64,000 nucleotides of DNA from Paenibacillus sp. FSL H3-0469 (GCF_038051945.1 NZ_CP150302.1:1984001-2048000); one strand, 5' to 3'; shown: positions 44,405 through 53,832, counted from the stretch's first letter. Made by a program: numbers and translations. The notes: a model not told the origin generated them from the sequence alone.

Positions 44405-45547
44405 CTATTCAGCCAGCTTCAGCAGCCTGGCGATGTTCTCACAGGTCCGCTCGACATTGGCGGGGCCGTCAGCCAGCAGCTTCTCCAGGCTCGAAGCGCC
44501 GGGAACGATGCCGAAGACGGCATCGATTCCTTCGGCGTAGAGCGTCTCGATTCCCTCGCCGATGTAACCGGCCAGGGCGATGACTTTTTTGCCGCTGGCC
44601 TTGGCGGTGCGGGCTACGCCGTACGGCGTTTTGCCGAACTTGGTCTGGAAGTCAATCCCGCCTTCACCCGTGAAGACGAAGTCCGCGTGCTCCAGCTTCT
44701 GCTGAAGCCCTGTGTATTCAATCACAATCTCGATTCCCTTCTGCAGCGTGGCCTGTGTGAAGATCATCAGACCCGCGCCCAGTCCCCCCGCTGCTCCGGC
44801 TCCGGGAAGGTCGCGTACATCCTTGTGAAGCTGCTGCTTCACAACCGCCGCATAATGGGCCAGGTTGGCATCAAGCTGCTGCACCATATCGGGGGTGGCC
44901 CCTTTTTGCGGACCGAATACGGCTGAAGCCCCCTGCTCCCCGCAGAGCGGATTGGTCACATCGCAGGCAACGATGAGCTGAACCTGCTGCAGTCTCGCAT
45001 CAAGCCCGCTAACATCTACACTAACCAGCCGTCCCAGGCTGCCGCCGCCGCGCGGAAGTAAATCCCCCGCTTCATCCAGGAATCGGGCGCCGAGCGCTTC
45101 GGCCATTCCGGCCCCGCCGTCATTGGTGGCACTTCCGCCGATGCCGATGATGATTTTGCGGATACCCCGGTTCAAACATTCCAGAATCAGCTCGCCCGTC
45201 CCGTAAGTTGTGGTGATCAGCGGATTGCGCTCAGCTTTGTCCACCAGTTGAATGCCGCTGGCCGAAGCCATCTCGATGGCCGCTGTCCGGCCGTCACCTA
45301 GAATGCCGAATTGCGCCATCACCGGCTGTCCCAGCGGGCCTGTAACTTCTAAATAATGAATCTCTCCGCCGGAAGCATCGACAAGGGACTGTACGGTTCC
45401 CTCCCCGCCGTCAGCCATCGGAACATGGATATAGGTTGCTTCTGGGTATATCTTGCGGAGCCCGGTCTCCATCGCTGTACATACTTCTTTCGCGGTCATG
45501 CTCTCCTTGAAGGAATCCGGCGCCAGCACAAAGGTTCTCTCTCTCAT
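44405..45547 (-). CDS. Glycerate kinase (GarK/GlxK family)
   Basis: The product (380 aa) phosphorylates glycerate with ATP to 2- or 3-phosphoglycerate. Family stretches are LAPDSFKESMTAKEVCTAMETGL at the N-terminus, IHVPMADGGEGTVQSLVDA, IIGIGGSATNDGGAGMAEALGARFLDE and FTGEGGIDFQTKFGKTPYGVA. ATG 45547 is preceded by GAGGTG; a GTG at 45553 is also in frame. It lies 27 bp after a GntP permease gene, and together with CdaR this makes a glycerate or hexarate utilisation unit. Confidence 0.93.
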   Translation of the reverse strand: MRERTFVLAPDSFKESMTAKEVCTAMETGLRKIYPEATYIHVPMADGGEGTVQSLVDASGGEIHYLEVTGPLGQPVMAQFGILGDGRTAAIEMASASGIQLVDKAERNPLITTTYGTGELILECLNRGIRKIIIGIGGSATNDGGAGMAEALGARFLDEAGDLLPRGGGSLGRLVSVDVSGLDARLQQVQLIVACDVTNPLCGEQGASAVFGPQKGATPDMVQQLDANLAHYAAVVKQQLHKDVRDLPGAGAAGGLGAGLMIFTQATLQKGIEIVIEYTGLQQKLEHADFVFTGEGGIDFQTKFGKTPYGVARTAKASGKKVIALAGYIGEGIETLYAEGIDAVFGIVPGASSLEKLLADGPANVERTCENIARLLKLAE

Positions 45548-45574
45548 TTCCACACCTCATCTATATTATTGATC

Positions 45575-46876
45575 TTAGAGTAAAAATCCGTAAACCAGCG
45601 TAGCCACAATCGTCATCGTGCCGCCCACTATGGCCTCATACGGGATGAGCCCCATACGCTGCTTGATCGACATTTTCATGCTGTCCGCCGTCACATGGAA
45701 GTAAGTGCCCTGCGGCAGCGAGTCGATGACTGTAGCTCCGGTATGAACCATCACAGCCGCAGCCAGGGGAGCCGTGCCCATATTCAGGATGGCCTGCCCG
45801 AAGGAGCCGGTAGCGACAATAACACCTGTGGATGTTGATGCGGTAGCCGCAGCCATCAGTATCCCGGAGATCGGTGCCAGGAACGTCCCGGAAATCCCGG
45901 ACAGCTCAATCAGATGCACCACCTGGGCGGACAGATCGGAAGCGGAGATCAGACCGGCGATGCCGCCTGCCCCGATTAGAATCAGGACGGTTGCGGTCAT
46001 TTTGCTAAGGCCGGAAGATGTATATTGCAGCACCTTGTTGCCTTGTCCCATCGCCAGCATCCCGATAATCCCCGCCAGCGGCAGAATGTATAGCGCATCC
46101 ACCTTAAGCTTGGTCAACGCTTCGATCCCGGAGATGGAGCCGATTGGATTAATCATGAGCAGAACGATGGCCACAAGCGGAGCCACAATAGCTCTGCTGA
46201 GCGGCGGGTAAGCGGCCGTATTCGCATTGTCCGTCCCGTTCGCAGCTTCCGCCGGGGTAACCATGACACCTTTTTTCTTCAGCAAAGTTGCTAAGATAAC
46301 GGTTACAATTAATCCGCAGATTGCCGGGATTACACCTGCCAGCATGACATTGCTAAGATCAAGATCAAAGCCGCGCGCAGCAGCAATCGTATTCGGATTC
46401 GGTGAGATAATATTACCGGCCTTCCCCCCGCCCGACAAGGCCAGCAGCAGCGCCAGCTTCGAGATTTCCATTTTGTTGCCTACAGATAAAGCAATTGGAG
46501 CCACAATCAGCACCGCTACCGGGATGAATACGCCCATTGCCGTAATGACCATCGTGGCGAGCGCGAGGGCCAGAATGGCCTTGCTTCCGCCGAACTTTCG
46601 GACAATAGCCTGGGCTATGGCTTCTGCCGCACCCGACTCCATCATCACACCAGCCAGCACACCGGCGGCCAGCACCCGCAGCACCGTGCCCATTACACTT
46701 TGTGTACCGCTTACAAGAACACTAACAGTCTGTTCGAGATTGGCTCCGCCGATCAGCGCCCCTACAATGGCACCCAGGAACAGAGCGTAGACCGGATTTA
46801 ATTTTCTAAGAATCAGAATAATGGCAATTGCCAGTCCTGCGAGCGCTCCATACCAACCAATGATTAATCCTTCCAT
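45575..46876 (-). CDS. GntP family permease
   Basis: The product (433 aa) is a very hydrophobic membrane protein with about 12 segments and matches the gluconate:H+ symporter family (LRKLNPVYALFLGAIVGALIGG, GGKAGNIISPNPNTIAAA, ASTSTGVIVATGSFGQAI, PQGTYFHVTADSMKM). Given its neighbours (glycerate kinase and CdaR) it may carry glycerate or a related sugar acid rather than gluconate. AGGGGGAA precedes the ATG. It is the first gene of the two-gene unit. Confidence 0.9.
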   Translation of the reverse strand: MEGLIIGWYGALAGLAIAIILILRKLNPVYALFLGAIVGALIGGANLEQTVSVLVSGTQSVMGTVLRVLAAGVLAGVMMESGAAEAIAQAIVRKFGGSKAILALALATMVITAMGVFIPVAVLIVAPIALSVGNKMEISKLALLLALSGGGKAGNIISPNPNTIAAARGFDLDLSNVMLAGVIPAICGLIVTVILATLLKKKGVMVTPAEAANGTDNANTAAYPPLSRAIVAPLVAIVLLMINPIGSISGIEALTKLKVDALYILPLAGIIGMLAMGQGNKVLQYTSSGLSKMTATVLILIGAGGIAGLISASDLSAQVVHLIELSGISGTFLAPISGILMAAATASTSTGVIVATGSFGQAILNMGTAPLAAAVMVHTGATVIDSLPQGTYFHVTADSMKMSIKQRMGLIPYEAIVGGTMTIVATLVYGFLL

Positions 46877-47001
46877 TTCAAAGTTCCCCCTAACAACTTG
46901 TTGAACACGCTCTCATTATAAGGTCTCAGGGGAGGAAAAGAATATTGATGAACGGACGAAATGCATTGTGCAAGTGACCAACGGATTAGGGGTGATACGG
47001 A

Positions 47002-47838
47002 TCATTGCTCCAAGAGTGTAGTTAACAGCTTTTGCTGATTCCGGTACTCCAGCGGGCTTACGCCTTCGCTTTCTCTGAATACTCTATTAAAATTCTTGGT
47101 GTTCCCGAAGCCTGACCTACCGGCTATTTCATAGATTCTATCCTCCGTATCCCGCAGCAGCTCCTTCGCCTTATTGATCCGCAGCCGCTTCAGATAGCTT
47201 ACAAAATTCTCTCCGGTGTAGTCCCGGAAAGCTTGGCTGAAATAGGAGTAGTTAAAAGACACTTTGCTTGAAACCATCATCATATTGATGTTATTCGAAT
47301 AATTGTCGTGGATGTATTGCAGGGCACGTTCTATTCCCTCGTTCTCTTTCTGTACGGGTATGATACCTGAAGCAGGTGGCAGAAATGAATCTTCCACTGT
47401 AACCTCCGCTTGCTCACAGGCCGTATGACGCTCTTCCATACCGAGGTGAAGATTGCTTGCAGAAACGTTAAGCTCCTCTTCAATCCGCTCCAGCACTTCA
47501 GCTAATTCCTCACGAATGACCGGCTTGAGCAGATACTCATTCACTTCATAGCGGATAGCAGCTCTGGCATACGAGAAATCATCGTACCCGCTCACAATTA
47601 CAATCGCCGGTCTGGGACTGAGCTCCTGAAGCTTCTTAATTAAGCCAATGCCATCCAGCTCGGGCATACGAATGTCCGTAATCAGAATTTCTATTTTCAT
47701 TGACGCGATCATGTCCAGAGCCTCAAAGGCGTCACAAGCCAAGTGGATATCATAGCGCCCAGCAACCTCCCGCTCAATCATGGCCCGGAGCCCGCACCGG
47801 ATATTCTTCTCATCATCTACAATCAGCAGCTGTCTCAT
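47002..47838 (-). CDS. YesN-type response regulator (REC + AraC)
   Basis: The product (278 aa) has an N-terminal receiver domain (LLIVDDEKNIRCG; phospho-acceptor Asp in ILITDIRMPELDG at about 55; Lys in YLLKPV) and a C-terminal AraC domain (NYSYFSQAFRDYTGENFVSYLKRLRINKAKELL, then SGFGNTKNFNRVFRESEGVSPLEYR). At 278 aa it is shorter than most YesN proteins because the middle linker is reduced. It overlaps the partner kinase gene by four bases. No transporter gene is adjacent, so the target is unknown. Confidence 0.92.
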   Translation of the reverse strand: MRQLLIVDDEKNIRCGLRAMIEREVAGRYDIHLACDAFEALDMIASMKIEILITDIRMPELDGIGLIKKLQELSPRPAIVIVSGYDDFSYARAAIRYEVNEYLLKPVIREELAEVLERIEEELNVSASNLHLGMEERHTACEQAEVTVEDSFLPPASGIIPVQKENEGIERALQYIHDNYSNNINMMMVSSKVSFNYSYFSQAFRDYTGENFVSYLKRLRINKAKELLRDTEDRIYEIAGRSGFGNTKNFNRVFRESEGVSPLEYRNQQKLLTTLLEQ

Positions 47839-49727
47839 AGGCTCTGCATTCCTCCTCTAACCGGTGTCAACAAAGGCAGCTTAACCCTCACTGTGGTATA
47901 ACTTCTCTGCCTGCTCTCTACGCAAATTCCATAATCCTCCCCATAATGCAGCCGGATGCGCTGATTTACATTACGCAAGCCGATCCCGTTATGTCCTGTG
48001 CTATACTCGGCAGTCTCTTGTGTTAATTGATTGAATTCTTCGTCACTCATAATCAACTTGTGATTCAACTGCTGTAGGCCATCCACTGGAATTCCGATCC
48101 CGTTGTCAGTTACGTCTATGTAAAAGAAATGATCATCCGCATACGCATGCACATTGATTATCAGCCCGCCTCCCCTCATCAGAGAGGAATACATCCCGTG
48201 CTTCACCGCATTCTCAACGATGGGCTGCAGCGACATTTTCAATAATTCATGAGCATGGAATCTGTCTTCTGCATGAATCTGAACCTTAAGCTTCTCATCG
48301 TAACGGATGTTCATGATCGATATGTAATGCTGAATATGCTTCAACTCGTCTGCCAGCTGCACGGTATCGCCAGTCCATCTGAGATTGTAACGCATAATGC
48401 TGCCAAGAGAAGTGAGTGCATCCGATACAGTGTATTGGCCTTCAACCTCAGCGAGCATCTTCAAATTCTCCAGCGTGTTGTACAGGAAATGAGCATCGAT
48501 CTGATTACGCAAGGCCTGAAGCTCCGCTTCTTTAGTGGCAGCGCTGCGCTGTACAGCTTCCGCAATCAAGCCATTAATGGTGCCTAGCATCTCCCTGAAG
48601 TGGCGAGCCAGCTCACCGATCTCATCACCACCCTGCACATCGATCTCTACATGGAAGTCACCGTTGCGGACCTTGTGCATCGACTCCCGTAAGACATGCA
48701 GCTTTTTCAGAACAATAGATTGAATCCAGTAAGTGACGACCGCAAGTACAACCAACAGCAGGATGATGAGCAGAATGACCTTATTTCTGGTGCTGACGAA
48801 TGTAGAATAGGTGCCGTGCAGAGAGATGACGTTAACCAGATCCACATGTAAGCGGTCGATGGGTTCAAGGAGATACAGGAAATCTTCACCCCCTGCTGAA
48901 AATTGCAAGGATGCCTCACCTTCCTGCTTAACCTTAACGGCAGCCTTCAAGATTTGAGCTTGATTCAAACCTGGGAGCGGCTCCATACTGTTGGTGTACA
49001 ATTTGCTTTGCTGATCTATAATGAAGAACCTTGAATCGCGTTCCCCGCTGTTGTTATACGCCTTGTCAAAAAGATCCTCAATCCGCATTTCAACTTTGAC
49101 AATGCCAATATGTTGCTGGTTGGGCAGGTTAAGTCTGACCGCCAAGGCGACCATGGAGCTTGACCGTTCGTCCACCATTGTACTGCTATTCTCGAATATA
49201 GAATCCTCTGGCTGGATCTCCCATAAGGCATTATCCTTCTGATTCATCAATTTCGTGTACATGGGGCTGTCTTTAATCCGTTCTTCCTGATAAATAATCG
49301 GCCATAGCTCACTGACCCGCGGATTGTTGACGAAGAAACGGACACTCGCAATATTGGGATTATTAAACAACACGCTCTGTAAGTAATTTAACGAATAGTC
49401 CTGAAATTGCTTAATCTCATTCACTCCGGGCTCCACTTCAGCGGTCACATACTCCCCCAGACTCCTGTCTGAAATGAGCATAAAGAATGACTTTTCCATT
49501 ACTTCAATCTTGCTCATGATCTCTTGTCTCTCGTTCTTGAGCTGATAGCGGTTCTCCTTAATAATGTCATTGACGGCATCCTGATAGAAACCAGCAAACA
49601 AATAGTTGGAGATCACAATGACCGGGACCAGAATAATGACGATATACGCCCCGATCAACTTCATATGAATGGATAAATCAGCAAACCACCTTTTCCACTT
49701 CCCTGCCGAGCTCCTGATGCTGGCCAT
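47835..49727 (-). CDS. YesM-type sensor histidine kinase
   Basis: The product (630 aa) has an N-terminal membrane segment (about 22-43), an extracellular sensor domain, a second membrane segment near 300-325, a HAMP domain (GDFHVEIDVQGGDEIGELARHF), a His_kinase dimerisation region (NQIDAHFLYNTLENLKML) and an HATPase_c domain (DNGIGIPVDG, HNGIGLRNVNQRIRLHYG). The family usually reads QINPHFLYN around the phospho-His; here NP is replaced by DA, a small oddity. It is coupled to the YesN-type gene. The ligand is unknown. Confidence 0.92.
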   Translation of the reverse strand: MASIRSSAGKWKRWFADLSIHMKLIGAYIVIILVPVIVISNYLFAGFYQDAVNDIIKENRYQLKNERQEIMSKIEVMEKSFFMLISDRSLGEYVTAEVEPGVNEIKQFQDYSLNYLQSVLFNNPNIASVRFFVNNPRVSELWPIIYQEERIKDSPMYTKLMNQKDNALWEIQPEDSIFENSSTMVDERSSSMVALAVRLNLPNQQHIGIVKVEMRIEDLFDKAYNNSGERDSRFFIIDQQSKLYTNSMEPLPGLNQAQILKAAVKVKQEGEASLQFSAGGEDFLYLLEPIDRLHVDLVNVISLHGTYSTFVSTRNKVILLIILLLVVLAVVTYWIQSIVLKKLHVLRESMHKVRNGDFHVEIDVQGGDEIGELARHFREMLGTINGLIAEAVQRSAATKEAELQALRNQIDAHFLYNTLENLKMLAEVEGQYTVSDALTSLGSIMRYNLRWTGDTVQLADELKHIQHYISIMNIRYDEKLKVQIHAEDRFHAHELLKMSLQPIVENAVKHGMYSSLMRGGGLIINVHAYADDHFFYIDVTDNGIGIPVDGLQQLNHKLIMSDEEFNQLTQETAEYSTGHNGIGLRNVNQRIRLHYGEDYGICVESRQRSYTTVRVKLPLLTPVRGGMQSL

Positions 49728-49957
49728 CTCCTGCCCTCTTTTCCTCCAACTGTTCTAATATCATTATTATATTTCATTAGTTACCTCATCATAAGGCTTT
49801 AAAGTTCAGTCAGGGTTGCAGGATTTTAGGTATATTGCGTATAGGGAGGGAATGAGGTTGGGCTTTTTAAGATCAGGAAGGGGACAAAAAAATCCAACTA
49901 TGGCTGAATGGCCGTGGTTGACTTGTGGGGATTTTGCAAAATCACATAAACAATAAT

Positions 49958-50155
49958 TCACATGAGTTCGGCTTCTTTATAAGAGATCCTAAGCTTTTCA
50001 AATGGAAATTCCGAGAAATCTTCAATACTATTTACATATATAACTTCAATGTACATAGACCGCAATTAAGTTTATAACCTGACAAGCAGTATCTCCATCT
50101 AATCTGAAGATGAATTTCCGGATGTCTTTTATTTGATCTAACAAAGGCACAACTG
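49958..50155 (-). pseudogene. Frameshifted remnant, probably of an immunity-type gene
   Basis: Two minus-strand frames join into one coding-like reading: VVPLLDQIKDIRKF followed by about 20 residues, then a shift into VIYVNSIEDFSEFPFEKL ending at TGA 49958. No start codon or ribosome binding site remains, and an upstream in-frame stop cuts it off. The AT-rich composition matches the toxin island rather than the flanking kinase. I infer a decayed small gene of the immunity cassette. The stretch 49728-49957 shows nothing else. Confidence 0.4.
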
Positions 50156-50194
50156 AAGTTCAATTCTTAGTAGATAGAGTAGTGTGCATGTAGC

Positions 50195-50245
50195 TAAAAA
50201 ACAGGTCAATCATGGTAGCATCTGACCATAATGACCTGTTTGATG
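50195..50245 (-). terminator. Intrinsic terminator of the pentapeptide-repeat gene
   Basis: On the minus strand AACAGGTCA pairs with TGACCTGTT, with an inner ATGGT/ACCAT stem, and is followed by TTTTTTAG. Confidence 0.8.
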
Positions 50246-50278
50246 TAACGGAATAGGGATATTTAGGTTAGTAAAACT

Positions 50279-50881
50279 TCATATGTGACTGGCACATTTT
50301 TCTAACATCCATTTCTTTGCTTCATCTGATTTCAACAAAATCGGCTTCTCCAACGTACCGATATTAATACTTTTAATATGAGCTTCTTCTATACCTTTAA
50401 TATTTTCCAAAGTCACTCCGCTTAATAATGTTTCTTCAAATGTCGCTACACTTATATCTATATTTTCTAGTCTTGCCCAACTAAAATCCGTTAAGTAAAA
50501 CGATACATTAATCAAATTACAATCTAGTAAATATGCATTTCTAAATATTGCTTCCCAACAATCACCTTTACTAAATCTACTGTTTTTAATGACGCAGTTG
50601 GTAAAATCCGTATATCTAAGATCTGATTTATAAAAATCACATTTATCTAAATATGCATTTTTAAATGTTGACGAGGCTAATAATGATGTGTGAAAATCAA
50701 TATTTTCCAGTCTGAGATCATCAAAAGTACAATCAATCAAATATGCTTGTTCAAGCAATATATCGGATAAATCAATACTCCTTAAGTCCACTTCATCTAA
50801 CTTTAACATTTCGCCTTCTTTACCTATTGTCTCAACCCACTTTTTATGCAAATCAAACTTCCTATTAAGATTCCCTTCCAT
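50279..50881 (-). CDS. Pentapeptide-repeat protein, putative orphan immunity protein
   Basis: The product (about 200 aa) is built largely of A(D/N)LXX-type pentapeptide repeats from about residue 30 to 160 (for example LRLENIDF, LDKCDFYKSDLRYTDF, LLDCNLINVSF), which fold as a right-handed beta-helix. No enzyme residues are evident. It lies just downstream of the dead remains of an LXG gene, the usual place of an immunity gene, so I infer it once protected against a lost toxin. The start is unsure: ATG 50881 fits the repeat pattern, and ATG 50890 or an upstream TTG also keep the frame. GC is lower than in the rest of the window. Confidence 0.65.
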   Translation of the reverse strand: MEGNLNRKFDLHKKWVETIGKEGEMLKLDEVDLRSIDLSDILLEQAYLIDCTFDDLRLENIDFHTSLLASSTFKNAYLDKCDFYKSDLRYTDFTNCVIKNSRFSKGDCWEAIFRNAYLLDCNLINVSFYLTDFSWARLENIDISVATFEETLLSGVTLENIKGIEEAHIKSINIGTLEKPILLKSDEAKKWMLEKCASHI

Positions 50882-51092
50882 TTTCCACATCCCACGTACA
50901 TTGAAATAGTACTCCCATATCGCGACCTTCATAAATACCTGCATATGGAACAACAATTGACTTTAAAGCCCATAAACTTCAGAATAAACTTTAGAATCAT
51001 AAATAGTTTTAGGATTTTTGTATTCTTCCCATTGATCAGTGAAATTTCCTTTTCCACCGTTAGCCGTGCTCATTCCGTCATATACAGGGAGC
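50872..51092 (-). pseudogene. Remnant of a small toxin/immunity-island gene
   Basis: Directly after the LXG remnant the minus strand reads KLPVYDGMSTANGGKGNF and onward for about 40 residues to KVYSEVYG. A frameshift then leads into SIVVPYAGIYEGRDMGVL and FQCTWDVENG before stops. The second part resembles, from memory, small immunity-type proteins with a LFxCTWDxExG motif (DUF6985-like), a weak assignment. Both parts are coding-like but broken, and the end overlaps the pentapeptide gene start. Confidence 0.4.
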
Positions 51093-51180
51093 TTGTATTG
51101 GTGTCCTGACTCACTTGGCCGATCTTCGATAGCAGGCGCCTGACTTCATCTTAGTTAAATACTAGCTTTATTGATGCCAT
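51093..51180 (-). pseudogene. 5' fragment of a second LXG gene
   Basis: From ATG 51180 the DNA matches the start of the LXG gene at 53780 closely: same opening MAS-KLVFN, same DEVRRL and VSQDTN words, and a related upstream region with GGAAGGGGG. A TAA stands at codon 10 and similarity ends near 51093, after about 29 codons. It is a dead, truncated copy. The matching upstream sequence extends into the 3' end of the immunity gene. Confidence 0.85.
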
Positions 51181-51240
51181 CTTCCCCCTTCCCGCCCTAC
51201 ACCCTACTTAACTGTAAGTTATGTTCACAAATTCATAGAT

Positions 51241-51702
51241 CTACAATTCCTTAAAAAAATATGGAGTTCTAAGATGGTTAATTAACTCGGTTGTAAGATA
51301 CTTTTTCTGGTATTGATCCAAATTTGTATTTATGATTAAATTATCATTCTCTTTCCTAAATAATTGATCTGTACCATTTTCCACAAACACCATATCAGGG
51401 TTAAAGGCCATCAAAATATTTCCGAAGATTCGAAATAAAATATCTAATCCTTCCTCGAATGATTTTCCAAATAATTGAATCCTGATTTCAGCATTTATTC
51501 CCAAACGATACTCTTCTCTTACATCATCAACACCAATAATATCCTCTGTTTCAATAAAAAGAGTGAAGTATTTACAGCTAAGAGTAGAAAAATTATCGTA
51601 ACTAGTTACTTTATCTCCAACTCCACTGCACATAATGTCATAAATTGTTTTTTTCAGTATTTCCTGATCCAAATTTGAGACTAAGAATAAAGTACAATCC
51701 AT
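51241..51702 (-). CDS. Putative immunity protein for the LXG toxin
   Basis: The product (153 aa) is a small soluble acidic protein with no motif I can name. Its gene starts at ATG 51702, eight bases after the toxin stop, with GGAGG inside the last toxin codons, the classical toxin-immunity order. The mixed alpha/beta pattern (CKYFTLFIETEDIIGVDDV, INAEIRIQLFGKSFEEGL, PDMVFVENGTDQLFRKEND) would suit a small single-domain protein. The function is inferred from position. Its 3' end has a close relative upstream of the toxin gene (53833-53886). Confidence 0.7.
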   Translation of the reverse strand: MDCTLFLVSNLDQEILKKTIYDIMCSGVGDKVTSYDNFSTLSCKYFTLFIETEDIIGVDDVREEYRLGINAEIRIQLFGKSFEEGLDILFRIFGNILMAFNPDMVFVENGTDQLFRKENDNLIINTNLDQYQKKYLTTELINHLRTPYFFKEL

Positions 51703-51709
51703 TTCACTT

Positions 51710-53780
51710 CTAACCTCCAAATACTCTTATAATCTTTCCATCCTTCACTAGAATTAATTCTTCTAGTCTTTTTAAATCTCCATTCGGATTTGCCTTCCTT
51801 AATAATGTATTGATAATCTCGGTAACTTTTTCATTCGGAAAGTTGTCTAAGTTCAAAACAATTCTTGCAGACTGTTCCTTTGTCTTTTTTGCTATTTCAT
51901 TAATTAGAGTTTTCACCTGTCCTTCTGGTTTTGGTGCATAGCAATCGAACACCTTACCTTCAATTAGAAAATCTGGATTCGATCCTTCCTTAATACCATG
52001 ACCATTTCCACCCTCGATTTCATCTAACATCTTAATGTCATAGCCACTATCAGCCAAGAAATTGTCTGTATCATTTTGTTTCTTTATTCCATGAGAATCT
52101 CCTTCTCCGTAATTCCCTTTAGGTTTTCTGCCTGCCGGCAAAGAAGGCTCGGTCAGTTTAACCTTCCCAGTTCCACCCTCCAACCCATCCATATACCGCT
52201 GCTGCACCGGCGTCTTCGGCAAGGCTGGAGTATCGGGGATCTCTCCTATCTTGAACACAAACCCTTCCGGCGTCTGTACCACCGGGCCCAGATTCGGGAG
52301 CCTCTGCTTAATCCCTTGCAGGGCATCCTTCGCCGCTTGGCTGACGACGTCTTCTACCTCGCCTAGCACTTTCCCAACTTTACCTGCTTTGGTGACCTGG
52401 AATCCGGGGACGAGGATGGCGGCGACCGAGCCCAGCATTCTCGCCTTTTCTTCCGGGGTGCCTTCGTCAAACTGATGATACGCCATCTTGGCCGCTTCCA
52501 CCAGCACTTCCGGGTGGTCAATCAGATATTGCGCTTGCTGCTTCATTTCTGTGGTGGTTTTGACCGGGTCCACAACTAGCTTGAAGGCAAAGGTTGCCGT
52601 ATCCGCTACACCCATGACGACCTCTTTCACCAATCCTTCGGTAAAAGCCAGTACCACATCCCCCGACTGGCGAACCTTGCTCTCCCATTTCGTAGCCCGT
52701 ATGTCTCCTCCAGCCACCCCAGATAACTGGTGTACATCGGGGTGAGATATTCATTCGGCACATAGACTTTGGCCTGATAAAAGTCCCAGGTGGTCTCATT
52801 TTCCTTGTTGTATGCGGTAATTGGCGTACCGTCCGGCAGCGTGAGCGGCGGCCCGTTCAACCGCCGCTGTGCTTCAATCTGTTCCAGCGCCTGCCGGGCA
52901 GCCGCTGCAAGCTGAATCTCCTGCCGCTTCGCTGCAAGCTGACTCCGCGCATACACTCCTGCGGCGGTCTTCTCCATTGCCAGCCGCAGGAGCAGTAAAT
53001 ATTCTTCGTTATGTAGTAAGGGGACCTTCTCCGCCGTAATTGACGGATCATACTCACAGGCGGTAACCGCTGGTTGCTTATAATGGGCGCTTAGATCCTT
53101 ACCGGATTCATAGTAGATCTTGGCTACGCCTAGAGAAGCCAGCTTCTGCCGGCCTCTTCGGCCTTCGCATGAATAGCCTCCATCTGGGCCTGGTTTCCGA
53201 ACGCCTGATACACCTTGAAGGCCATCTGAGCCTTGGCGATCTCATTGCGCGCCGCGAAGATATCGTTCAGCTTACTTTGTGCAGCGATACTTTCTACGGT
53301 CAACAGGCCGGAGGTTTGAATGACATTCCTGAGTTGCTGCACCAACGGGTCTCTGCTGAGTTCATCTTTTCTGGGTAGAGCGGCAATCGAAGTGATGAGA
53401 TTCGTCGCACTTCGCTGCACAAATTCAGGGATAGAGACTCGTCCAGCGGCTGATTGCAGTCCCAAGCTTCCGAAAGCAGCGAGCAAAAGATTAAATTGCC
53501 CCGTCAGCTTGTCTGCCTGCCGCTTATTCTCTTCCTGTAGCTCTGCTACGCCTCTCAAGGCAACCCGGATGATATCCTCTAATTTCTCCGCTTCTACGGT
53601 TAATTCATTGATCAGAACCTGCGCCTTGACCATATGATCACCCATGGGAATACCGCCCCAGCCACTGGACTGGCCCTTCAGTTGAAGGTACATCCGGTTG
53701 GTGTCCTGGCTCACCTCGCTGATCTTCCTTTGCAGGCGCCTGACTTCATCCTCGTTAAATACTAGCTTTGTTGATGCCAT
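51710..53780 (-). pseudogene. LXG/WXG-type polymorphic toxin with tRNase-like C-terminus, broken by two frameshifts
   Basis: Three minus-strand frames join in order. Part 1 (53780-53150) is a helical LXG/WXG-type export domain opening MASTKLVFNEDEVRRLQRKIS, with the GWGG turn. Part 2 (53150-52700) continues QKLASLGVAKIYYESGKD to YLGWLEETYG. Part 3 (52700-51710) runs from RATKWESKVRQSGD through a hydrophobic linker to a toxin domain with NGHGIKEGSNPDFLIEGK, VFDCYAPKPEG and EELILVKDGKII. This end resembles CdiA-type tRNase toxin domains (CdiA_C_tRNase) as I recall them. Both junctions are -1 shifts; the second region includes a G5 run. Part 3 alone has no proper start. ATG 53780 has GGAGG upstream. 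Type VII secretion genes are not in the window. Confidence 0.75.
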
Positions 53781-53832
53781 CTTCACCCTCCCGCCATACA
53801 AACTACTTAATTGTAAGTTATGTTATACAAAT

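Noticed and set aside
51710..52717. Separate intact gene for the toxin C-terminal part
   Set aside because: Its only start is a GTG inside the continuing coding frame without a proper site, and the upstream frames carry the missing domains.
52627..53150. Programmed -1 frameshifting in the LXG gene
   Set aside because: No slippery heptamer with a downstream structure is evident at the first junction, and two successive programmed shifts in one toxin gene are unlikely. Mutation fits better.
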